NCBI GenBank assembly: GCA_963974935.1
Contig: CAXBEV010000014.1
Span: 29,734 to 93,733 of the forward strand
Source: UBA4479 sp963974935
Lineage (GTDB): Bacteria > Pseudomonadota > Alphaproteobacteria > Rhodospirillales > Casp-alpha2
Reading direction: 5' to 3'
DNA: 64,000 bases
The notes under the pieces are model-generated. The model made no database searches. It saw nothing but the letters and a program-made list of their open reading frames with translations, and was not told the origin of the DNA. The translations under genes were made by a program, and so were the position numbers. How positions within the stretch are numbered: the first letter of the stretch is position 1; every line of letters starts with the position of its first letter. This document shows, piece after piece, positions 56,842 through 64,000 of this stretch.

Positions 56842-58263
56842 CTAACGATTGAGACCCTTGCGGGTCATTTTGCCCCAGCCTTGTTCTTTGCGCAGGAATT
56901 CCCACCAGCCCTGGATACGCCAGATGTTGTTGATTTGGCGGTAGCCGAAGTTCTCGAACACGGCGGCCAACGTAAGAATGAACAGATCCAACGCGCGGGG
57001 AAACCGCTTCAACTCCATTTCCTCCAGCGCCAAAGCGCCGACGCTCAGAAAGATACCGAAAACAAACGTCAGCGCCATGTAGGCATATAGAAAATCGATG
57101 TCCAAGGCACCCGAGAAATAGAAATACGGCATTAAGATATACCCGCACAGTTCAACCACCGGCGCGACCACGTCAGAGATCAGCACGTTCAAAAATCCAA
57201 TCATGCCGGAGCGCCCATAGCGCGGGTTGAGCAACATAACAATGTGCTTAAAAAACGTCTCGAGTGTACCGCGCTGCCAGCGTCGGCGTTGACGCGCCAG
57301 TGTCGCCAGGTTTTCAGGGGCCTCAGTCCAGCAGACGGGCTCGGGAACAAAGACGATTTCATAGTCACGCTTTTGTTCACTCATGTAGCGATGGATTTTG
57401 ACGATGATCTCCATGTCTTCACCGACCGTCCCATGTGAATAGCCACCCACAGCAACCGCTGCGGTTCGGCGAAAAATACCGAATGCGCCGGACACGATCA
57501 CCAAGCTGTCGATACTGCTCAGCGACAATCTTCCCATCAAAAACGCGCGCAGATATTCCATCACCTGAAAAAGTGCCCAAATATTTTTCGGCAGACCGAT
57601 ACTTTGAATCTGACCGGACTTAATCATGCACCCGTTCGCCAGTCGTATTGTGCCCCCGACCGCGACCACGCGCTCCGGCTCTTGCACGAACGGATCAACG
57701 GCGCGCAGCAAGGCATCGCTTTCCAGCACGGAATCCGCATCCACCGCGCAAAACAGCGGCGTGTGGGCCGCATTAATACCGGCATTCAACGCATCCGCCT
57801 TGCCACCGTTCTCCTTATCGATAACCAATAGATTGGCATACAGTGTGGAGCCGTAAATACCGCGCACCGGCTTATGCCGTACATCGTCGCGGAGATCCCA
57901 TTCAACCGGCGTGAGCTCGAAATGAGTCATCAAGCGTTGCAGTGTGTCGTCACGCGACCCGTCGTTGATCACGATGACTTGGAAATTCGGGTAATACATC
58001 GATAGCAGCGAGCGTACGCTTTCGACGATACTGATCTGCTCGTTATACGCCGGCGCCAAAATCGAAATCGGCATGGTGGCTTCCGACAGTTGCCCCCACG
58101 CCGTCGCTTTGTTCGGAATAATTCGACGCTGCCGCAGCACCCACCACGCCATGATCAACTGCGCCAGATAAATCATATTCTGGAGCAAGCCAAAAAAGAT
58201 AATGAACCCGGCGACCCATAGAACACCGTCGAACCCATCGCTGAGGAGTCCCTCAAAAGTCAT
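56842..58263 (-). CDS. processive family 2 glycosyltransferase, polysaccharide synthase
   Basis: An inner-membrane synthase of 473 residues that probably polymerises and exports a polysaccharide. It has one or two N-terminal helices (residues about 15-45), then a GT2 domain with ILAPAYNE, INDGSRDDT, AVDADSVLE (DxD), VGEDMEI (catalytic Asp) and RQRRRWQRG (the QxxRW motif of processive synthases). Three or four C-terminal helices follow. It resembles PgaC/BcsA-type enzymes but has no PilZ domain. The start overlaps the HEAT gene stop by four bases. No deacetylase or hydrolase is beside it. Confidence 0.9.
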   Translation of the reverse strand: MTFEGLLSDGFDGVLWVAGFIIFFGLLQNMIYLAQLIMAWWVLRQRRIIPNKATAWGQLSEATMPISILAPAYNEQISIVESVRSLLSMYYPNFQVIVINDGSRDDTLQRLMTHFELTPVEWDLRDDVRHKPVRGIYGSTLYANLLVIDKENGGKADALNAGINAAHTPLFCAVDADSVLESDALLRAVDPFVQEPERVVAVGGTIRLANGCMIKSGQIQSIGLPKNIWALFQVMEYLRAFLMGRLSLSSIDSLVIVSGAFGIFRRTAAVAVGGYSHGTVGEDMEIIVKIHRYMSEQKRDYEIVFVPEPVCWTEAPENLATLARQRRRWQRGTLETFFKHIVMLLNPRYGRSGMIGFLNVLISDVVAPVVELCGYILMPYFYFSGALDIDFLYAYMALTFVFGIFLSVGALALEEMELKRFPRALDLFILTLAAVFENFGYRQINNIWRIQGWWEFLRKEQGWGKMTRKGLNR

Positions 58264-59312
58264 GTGACTTTCTCTGTCGCTTCAGCGAGCACCAATTTAG
58301 CAATGTTGGCCGCACGCTTGGATGCCAAGTTTCCAGGCGTCAACCTCGCCCGCCCCTCGTCTCCCAAATTCCAAAGCGCCCATGCCGCGCGGTATCGAAC
58401 CCACCATTCTTTTTCACTCAGCAAGCCAGCAAGGTGCGGAATCGCCATTTTCAAACCGATATCACCCGCTGCTTGCGCCGCCTGCGCACGCACCTCCCAG
58501 GCGCGGTCTTCCAAAGCCATCATCACGGCGACCTTCGCGTCTGGATTGCCCAGCGAGCCCAAGGCACGGATCGTCTCGGCGCGCTCGTTCGGATTATCAG
58601 ACATGGTCATCGGCATCAGATCGTCGGCAAAATCAAAGCGCCCGCTGCGCCCCAGCGCATATATCAAAAATAATCGCCGATCTGCATTTGATGTCGCCGA
58701 CAAGGCTTTGAACACCCCATCAGGATCACGTTTGGCCAATTTCGCGACAATGGGACGGAGCTCTCGGCTCCGAACCACGGTGCCGATTTCTAACATCTCG
58801 ATAAAGGCTTGCGCCTCAAAGGCGCGTTCCGAATCAACAATCTTTCTGGCCGCGCTCAAGCGGATCGCCGGCGACGGGTCTTTTAGGGCACGCCAAAGTG
58901 CGTCAAAGCTGAGGTCACTATCAAACAAGCTGAGCCCGCGCACCGCCTTTTCACGAATTTCGGCGTCAGCAGAAGTCACGGAGTCGGTATATATTTGTTC
59001 AATCTGCAAACGGTCCATAACATCGACCAGCATTTGCTGGGTATCGCCGCGGATCGAATTGGCAAAATCAATCGCAATATCGCCAAGTATCAGTCGGTCG
59101 TGCGTGCTGAGCGGCAGTTTGTCTAACGCGGCTGGGTCATCTAACGCATCAATCAGCAGACCTTCCAGCACAGCCCGTCGACGCAGATCACGTGCGGCAT
59201 AAAAACTGGAGACGACGCGTTTCAAAATCAGCAATAGCATCAACGCCACCGCTGCCGCCGCGAGCCCGCATGATATAATCCAAATCCATGCGAGCAGGGA
59301 AATATCCGTCAT
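58260..59312 (-). CDS. membrane-anchored HEAT-repeat protein
   Basis: A 350-residue protein with one N-terminal membrane helix (about 7-31) followed by KRVVSSFYAARDLRRR, which by the positive-inside rule places the C-terminal domain in the cytoplasm. That domain is a chain of HEAT/Armadillo-like helical pairs (SPAIRLSAARKI, PNERAETIRALGSLG, AWEVRAQAAQAAGDIG, EWWVRYRAAWALWNLG). HEAT stacks bind partner proteins, so it may link the synthase to the receiver. It is coupled to the genes on both sides. I know of no named protein with this exact role. Confidence 0.85.
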   Translation of the reverse strand: MTDISLLAWIWIISCGLAAAAVALMLLLILKRVVSSFYAARDLRRRAVLEGLLIDALDDPAALDKLPLSTHDRLILGDIAIDFANSIRGDTQQMLVDVMDRLQIEQIYTDSVTSADAEIREKAVRGLSLFDSDLSFDALWRALKDPSPAIRLSAARKIVDSERAFEAQAFIEMLEIGTVVRSRELRPIVAKLAKRDPDGVFKALSATSNADRRLFLIYALGRSGRFDFADDLMPMTMSDNPNERAETIRALGSLGNPDAKVAVMMALEDRAWEVRAQAAQAAGDIGLKMAIPHLAGLLSEKEWWVRYRAAWALWNLGDEGRARLTPGNLASKRAANIAKLVLAEATEKVT

Positions 59313-59315
59313 CTG

Positions 59316-60491
59316 TTAAAACTTAAAGAAGGTGCCCAGTGACACTTCTTCACGCCGAAACGATCCGCTGCGATCATCGTGGGTGTAGTCGAGCCGCACC
59401 CCGAATTGGTCTGTCACATCGACGATGGCGCCCGCCGCCAAGGTTTGCGTTTTCACCGGCACGCCCAAATCATTTTCTGGGCTGTCGGCACGGAGCACAT
59501 AAACCCTGATAGGTGCGAGTGCCGCGAAATCCACATCCAGTTTGATCGACCACCCGTGATCAACGGCGTCAACGGCACTATCCCAGACGTAGATTTTTTG
59601 TGCCGTCAGCCAGGCTTGACCATTCGCGAAATATTGCACGAGGCCGGGGTCCAGGTTGTTGACCTTCACCGTTTGATAACGGCGATGACGCGCATTCAAG
59701 GTCAGCACGCTGGGACCGATCCAGCCGTTTTTTGTGCCCGGCAATACACGCACATCACCCCCGGCCGCCAGCCCCCACTTCGGTAGGAAATCCGCACCGG
59801 GCGTCACTTCGGCGCGCATGTTGACGCCTTTTGATTTATCGAAGCGATAGCCGGCATTCACAGAGATGTTCTCGTCATCAAGACCATAACGCCGACTTTT
59901 AAGGAATTCACCGCCCAGTATCCAATGTTCGTCCATGCGATACGAAATACCGGCCAAGCCTTCGTACCACGGGTCGAGGGTGCTGCGCTCAAAATCACTG
60001 CGTGCCCCGGCGAAATAGAGGGTGAACGGACGCGCTTGGTCCGGTAACGCAGAATCCAACCATTCATCAAATGCCAGCGCATCCGCGTTATCGGGCTCAT
60101 GCTCAATGACGGAAACGACGATATCTCGGGCTTGGTCTCGCTCGCCCGACCAAGCCAGCAGACGTGCCTGGGCAATCAAAAGGTCACTTCGCATCGGCTC
60201 GCGTGCCAAGGCCGGTGCTAAGATTTCCAGCGCTTCACCGTGGCGTTCTTGATAAGCGACCACCAGCGCCAGCAAAAGCACCGCATCGGTATTGCTGGGA
60301 TCATTTACTAAGACTTGGCGAAAGTGACCCTCAGCATCGGCAAACTGGCCGCCTTCACGGGCGGCGATCCCGGCATTCATGGACTCTTCGATACTGATAA
60401 AATCGCTCGCCTGAACTGCACCCGGCAGCGCGCACGCGAGCCACAGGACGAGGGCGACTAGAGCGAAAGAATTTTTCGAATGCGCGCCCAT
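59316..60491 (-). CDS. YaiO-like outer-membrane beta-barrel with N-terminal TPR region
   Basis: A 391-residue exported protein. Signal peptide residues are about 8-29 (VQAS). TPR-like helices follow (about 35-160), as in GQFADAEGHFRQVLVNDPSNTDA. The rest alternates as amphipathic strands ending in FGVRLDYTHDDRSG and a terminal Phe (LGTFFKF), typical for barrel insertion by the BAM machinery. It matches the YaiO outer-membrane domain. By analogy with PgaA and BcsC, where TPR plus barrel exports polymer, it is the likely export pore. Its start lies inside the receiver gene (34-base overlap). Confidence 0.87.
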   Translation of the reverse strand: MGAHSKNSFALVALVLWLACALPGAVQASDFISIEESMNAGIAAREGGQFADAEGHFRQVLVNDPSNTDAVLLLALVVAYQERHGEALEILAPALAREPMRSDLLIAQARLLAWSGERDQARDIVVSVIEHEPDNADALAFDEWLDSALPDQARPFTLYFAGARSDFERSTLDPWYEGLAGISYRMDEHWILGGEFLKSRRYGLDDENISVNAGYRFDKSKGVNMRAEVTPGADFLPKWGLAAGGDVRVLPGTKNGWIGPSVLTLNARHRRYQTVKVNNLDPGLVQYFANGQAWLTAQKIYVWDSAVDAVDHGWSIKLDVDFAALAPIRVYVLRADSPENDLGVPVKTQTLAAGAIVDVTDQFGVRLDYTHDDRSGSFRREEVSLGTFFKF

Positions 60492-60829
60492 AATTCCTCT
60501 GGCATGAAGGGTTTGACCATGTAGTCCTCGGCACCGTGTTCAAGTCCGGCGACCACATCGGCTTCCATTTTGCGCGCCGACAATAACAATACGGGAATAT
60601 CGCGCGTGGCGGCATCTTGTTTTAACCGTTTCAAGACTTCGACGCCATCCATTCCCGGCATCATGCCGTCCAAAATGACAATATCAGGCATTTCCACACC
60701 GATCATGGCCAGCGCCTGCTCGCCATCTTCCGCAGAGATCACCTGCAAACCCTTTTGCGACAATTTGTGGCTCAACAGCCGCACCATCAATGCGTCGTCG
60801 TCGGCAATCAGAACTTTTACCGTCGCCAT
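60458..60829 (-). CDS. response regulator receiver, first gene of the polysaccharide operon
   Basis: A 123-residue single-domain receiver. The ATG at 60829 (MATVKVLIADDD) is preferred over 60910. It has the acidic DDD triad, phospho-acceptor Asp in VILDGMMPGMDG, the Ser in LLLSARK and the Lys in YMVKPFMPEELWARI. It ends by overlapping the YaiO-like gene by 34 bases. Its position as operon leader, opposite a divergent CHASE hybrid kinase, suggests that the kinase HPt domain phosphorylates it to control polymer output. Confidence 0.9.
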   Translation of the reverse strand: MATVKVLIADDDALMVRLLSHKLSQKGLQVISAEDGEQALAMIGVEMPDIVILDGMMPGMDGVEVLKRLKQDAATRDIPVLLLSARKMEADVVAGLEHGAEDYMVKPFMPEELWARIRKILSL

Positions 60830-61005
60830 GCGCGGTATCACCTCGTATCCAAATTTACGTATGCTTGGTCTAAATAGACATTCGCAGATATCACCTACGC
60901 AATGCAACAATCGGGTCTAAGGCCCGACCAATTTACGCTAAAAGCTTGCGATATAAATGCCGCACGTCATAGTCAAAGATGACGATACCGGAGATTGCGT
61001 AGAAT

Positions 61006-63735
61006 ATGGAAAAACAGCGAACACCTGCATTCGGTAAAATTGAAGCGATCTTCCACAACTCGGTGACGGCTTGGATTGTCTTATCCGTCTCCTTAGTATT
61101 GACGGCTGCCGCCTGGTTCGTCGCCAACAACTTCGTGAACGAGCGCGCGCACGACCGATTCATCTTTCAAGTCGATGACCTGGAATCGGCAATCAAACAG
61201 CGGATGATTGCGTATGAGTCCTTGTTACGCGGCGGTATTGGTTTGTTTCACTCATCCAATCATGTTGATCGCACGGAATGGGCGGCCTACGTCGAAAACC
61301 TGGATATCGAAGAATATTTTCCGGGCATCGGTGGCTTTGGCTTCAGCAGATGGATTCAGCCCGCCGACAAAGCCGCGTTCGAAGAAAGTATCCGTCAGGA
61401 AGGTTTTACCGACTTTAAAATCAAACCCGATGGAGCGCGGGACGCGTATTCATCTATTCAATTTCTAGAGCCGTTCGACTGGCGGAATCAGCGCGCGTTC
61501 GGCTACGATATGTATTCAAACGCGGTGCGCCGTGAAGCCATGGAAAAGGCCCGTGATACGGGGCAGGCTGTGATCTCCGGCAAAGTGACACTTGTTCAAG
61601 AAACCAATGAAGACGTCCAAGCCGGGTTCTTGATGTATTTGCCTTTGTATGAAAAAGACACGCCACTGACATCCACAGCGGAACGTCGCGACAAGCTATT
61701 GGGTTGGGTGTACAGCCCGTTTCGCATGAAGGACCTGATGCAGGGAATTCTTGGGGCGGGGGAATCCAGGCTCAGCTTTGAAATTTTTGACGGCGAGAAA
61801 ATTCACGCCGACGCCTTGCTCTACGATTCTGAGCCACACGTACACAATGATGGCAATATAATAACAGCCGAAACGAAAGTCGGCGCGGACGACGCGTTTT
61901 CCGAGCACCGTGCGATCAATCTGTCTGGGCGGACGTGGAGTGTTTTCGTCTACACCCTGCCCGATTACCTCAGCACGTCCGAAGATATTCAGCCGACCTT
62001 TGTCGCGATCGGTGGGATCATCATCAATATTTTACTGTTCATCGTGATCTTATCGATCTCCAAGCAAAAGAGTTGGGCCGAAGCACGTGCCGCCAAGATG
62101 ACGGCCGAGTTGCGAGAACAACTTCATAAAACTCAGGACGCACAGCACCGGATCGAAGAACAGGCAGCAAAATTGGCGGACTTAGCTAAAACGGAGTCCG
62201 GCCTGCGCATCAAAGCGGAATCTGCTGAAAAAGCGAAATCAGACTTTCTGGCCTCCATGAGCCACGAAATACGCACGCCCATGACTGGCGTGCTGGGCTT
62301 TGCCGACATGCTGCTCGAAGATGGCCTACAGCCCGAAAGCGCCGACAAGGTGCAAAAAATCAAAGCGGTCTCGCAATCACTGCTGACGATCATCAACGAC
62401 ATCTTGGATATCTCCAAACTCGACGCCGGCAAGATGAAACTGGAATCCATCGACGTCGCGCCGATGAAAATCGTTGAAGAAATTATCGGCATGTTTCGCC
62501 AAACGCTCAGCCAGGATAAGCGCGACCGAATCACGGTCTCGTTCAATACCGATGATGGTTTTCCTGACGTGGTGCGCACCGACCCGACGCGACTTCGCCA
62601 AGTGCTTATCAACTTGATCGGCAATGCGATCAAATTTACCGACGACGGCTCCATCCGCGTGCATGCCGCGCATGACAAACTCGGCAAGACTCTGACATTC
62701 CAAATCACGGATACCGGAATCGGCATCGACCAAAACTCGTTGGGTGGGTTGTTTGCTGATTTCACACAGGCCGATTCGTCAATAAGCCGCAAGTATCAAG
62801 GCTCAGGGCTTGGGCTGTCGATCTGCAAACGTTTGGTCGAGTTGATGGGCGGTGAAATCGGCATCGAAAGCGCGCCGTCGCAGGGCAGCACATTTTGGTT
62901 TCGCATCCCGTACCAAGACGCCATTGGCTTTGCCGTGCACGAACAGCGCTTTGATGGACAGACCGCCCATTATGGCAGTTCCAGAGCCCTCTCGGTTCTT
63001 GTTGCCGAAGACAACGAGATCAATCAAACCATCATTAAGTCGATTGTTTCCGGCATGGGCCACAATGTAACCTTCGCAAACAACGGCCAAGAAGCGGTCG
63101 ACTGCGTCATGGCCACCGACTTCGACCTCATCTTGATGGATGTCAGAATGCCCATCCTATCCGGGCCTGAGGCAACCATCGAAATTCGCAAACTCCCAGG
63201 CTCAAAAGGCACAATTCCCATCATCGCACTGACAGCCGACGTGATGGCAGACAATCGGCAATCATACTTTGACGCCGGGATGAACGATTGCGTCGGCAAA
63301 CCGATTGACCGCGTAGAATTGGCCACGGCCATCAATAAAGCCATCGGCGAAACCGTCAACATGCGTGACGACCGAGACATAACATCAAAAGCGCCCCCTT
63401 CAACGGCCGCGTATGACCTGAATGCCATTACCAAGCGCTTGATGCTGCCCAAAGACGTGCTGTCCTCGCTGCTGTTAAAATTCTGCACGGATTACGCCGA
63501 TGCCGGCACAAGACTGCACGCGCTCAGCGAAGGGGATGACCCCGAAGCTGCCGCAGACTTAGCGCATGATATCAAAGGAGTCTCGGCAACGCTTGGCGCA
63601 ACCGACGTCAGCGAGCTTGCAGCCACCATCGAAAAAGCGTTCCGCAACCGCGAAACCGCAAATGTGGACACGATGCTTGATATGTTTTCCTCCGCGCTGG
63701 CGGAAACGATAAAAAGTATCCGGCGGCAAGTTTGA
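61006..63735 (+). CDS. CHASE-domain hybrid sensor histidine kinase (CHASE-HisKA-HATPase-REC-HPt)
   Basis: An inner-membrane phosphorelay kinase of 909 residues. A first helix (about 22-43) and a second (about 324-346) enclose a periplasmic CHASE domain (SLLRGGIGLFHSSNHVDRTEW, FPGIGGFGFSRWI), which binds small ligands. A coiled linker leads to HisKA with His420 in SHEIRTP, then HATPase (DTGIGI, GSGLGLSIC). The receiver has Asp712 in LMDVRMP, and the HPt has His854 in AHDIKG. It is divergent from the polysaccharide operon with about 175 bases between starts, a likely shared control region. The ligand is unknown. Confidence 0.93.
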   Translation: MEKQRTPAFGKIEAIFHNSVTAWIVLSVSLVLTAAAWFVANNFVNERAHDRFIFQVDDLESAIKQRMIAYESLLRGGIGLFHSSNHVDRTEWAAYVENLDIEEYFPGIGGFGFSRWIQPADKAAFEESIRQEGFTDFKIKPDGARDAYSSIQFLEPFDWRNQRAFGYDMYSNAVRREAMEKARDTGQAVISGKVTLVQETNEDVQAGFLMYLPLYEKDTPLTSTAERRDKLLGWVYSPFRMKDLMQGILGAGESRLSFEIFDGEKIHADALLYDSEPHVHNDGNIITAETKVGADDAFSEHRAINLSGRTWSVFVYTLPDYLSTSEDIQPTFVAIGGIIINILLFIVILSISKQKSWAEARAAKMTAELREQLHKTQDAQHRIEEQAAKLADLAKTESGLRIKAESAEKAKSDFLASMSHEIRTPMTGVLGFADMLLEDGLQPESADKVQKIKAVSQSLLTIINDILDISKLDAGKMKLESIDVAPMKIVEEIIGMFRQTLSQDKRDRITVSFNTDDGFPDVVRTDPTRLRQVLINLIGNAIKFTDDGSIRVHAAHDKLGKTLTFQITDTGIGIDQNSLGGLFADFTQADSSISRKYQGSGLGLSICKRLVELMGGEIGIESAPSQGSTFWFRIPYQDAIGFAVHEQRFDGQTAHYGSSRALSVLVAEDNEINQTIIKSIVSGMGHNVTFANNGQEAVDCVMATDFDLILMDVRMPILSGPEATIEIRKLPGSKGTIPIIALTADVMADNRQSYFDAGMNDCVGKPIDRVELATAINKAIGETVNMRDDRDITSKAPPSTAAYDLNAITKRLMLPKDVLSSLLLKFCTDYADAGTRLHALSEGDDPEAAADLAHDIKGVSATLGATDVSELAATIEKAFRNRETANVDTMLDMFSSALAETIKSIRRQV

Positions 63736-63891
63736 CGCGCGAGACAACGCACTAAAACCGGTGCGCGGAAAACTATGGCGTATGTACTCGAGCCTTTTTT
63801 TGATGTCTGAGCAGCACCGCACATAACCAAGGCCCACCGCATGCTCTGGACCGTCGTCAAATACGCCATCATCTGCACGCTACCAACAGAA

Positions 63892-64000
63892 CCCCGACGC
63901 ATGGGCCGAACTGATGGCCCGCGTAAAATCACCCCGGGCCGACGTGCCGACCTTGTGCGCGTGCACAGATCGCCGCATCATCCAGTCGTACGCGGCGTTT
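63892..64000 (+). pseudogene. probable phnM 3' remnant (runs off the window)
   Basis: The frame from about 63892 reads MGRTDGPRKITPGRRADLV then RVHRSPHHPVVRGV, which resembles the C-terminus of PhnM, a phosphonate-pathway diphosphatase (pattern G-L-T-D-R-G-x-I-x-P-G-x-R-A-D-L-V-R-V). The preceding NP of the family is present only in another frame, so a frameshift or decay is likely. The 155 bases between the kinase stop and this frame show nothing else. Weak because the match is short and at the edge. Confidence 0.4.

Noticed and set aside
56431..57090. 219-codon plus-strand frame across the PNPOx and GT2 genes
   Set aside because: It runs antisense to two well-supported genes and has no recognisable domain.

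Overview
The window looks like chromosomal DNA of a free-living, motile, probably marine alphaproteobacterium of the Rhodospirillales type. Evidence: hybrid kinases with PAS_7-like sensor domains, an EipB/DUF1849-type envelope protein with its cysteine pair, a receiver with a GPDRRRR-type tail, an alphaproteobacterial RNase E with an acidic insertion in its S1 domain, a TakP-type TRAP transporter, a BCCT carrier and an NsrR/quinol NO reductase module. This assignment rests on protein character only, because no searches were possible. I found no rRNA, tRNA or CRISPR array.

Layout. 1-6.8 kb: a signalling block on the + strand with a 5'-truncated class III adenylate cyclase, a two-PAS hybrid histidine kinase, a PleD-like diguanylate cyclase, a single-domain receiver and FliL. 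6.8-12.2 kb (- strand): prfB, with an intact programmed +1 frameshift, the bifunctional penicillin-binding protein PBP1A and an AMIN-domain amidase. 12.7-15.2 kb: RNase E. 15.4-20.4 kb: an aminotransferase and a gamma-glutamyltransferase-like lipoprotein (-), then an M48/TPR peptidase and a DUF3047-like lipoprotein (+). 20.5-24.5 kb: bacteriohemerythrin, a family III CoA-transferase and a PAS histidine kinase (-). 24.6-27.5 kb: a scarred stretch with an IS30-type transposase remnant, a 41-residue basic protein, a BON-MscS channel and an alcohol dehydrogenase remnant. 27.5-34.4 kb: an RsmJ-like methyltransferase, a GAF hybrid kinase and a nitric-oxide module (norZ, truncated hemoglobin, divergent nsrR with two operator-like dyads). 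34.5-43.6 kb: BCCT carrier, DsbA-like, PDZ and EipB-like envelope proteins, wecB-wecC, a receiver, a GST and a YbaK-type deacylase. 43.6-45.9 kb: a truncated ISPpu12-like element carrying cadR, a cation-efflux gene and lspA. 46-52.6 kb: a BLUF photoreceptor, an enlarged TRAP transporter and a DMT permease. 52.8-56.7 kb: an AraC regulator divergent from a peroxiredoxin, then aspS and a PNPOx-fold protein. 56.8-63.7 kb: a translationally coupled operon (receiver, TPR/beta-barrel, HEAT, GT2 synthase), divergent from a CHASE hybrid kinase. The right edge holds what looks like a frameshifted 3' end of phnM.

How the parts fit. Two second-messenger enzymes (cAMP and c-di-GMP) sit beside a large kinase and fliL, which suggests control of motility and surface life. 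At the other end, a CHASE kinase and a receiver flank what looks like a compact synthase-dependent polysaccharide system. NsrR, truncated hemoglobin and quinol NO reductase form a self-contained NO-detoxification unit. The most unusual items are the polysaccharide operon, the TRAP transporter whose large permease ends in a roughly 318-residue helical module bounded by the protein's only two cysteines, and a gamma-glutamyltransferase homologue that appears to lack its nucleophilic threonine.
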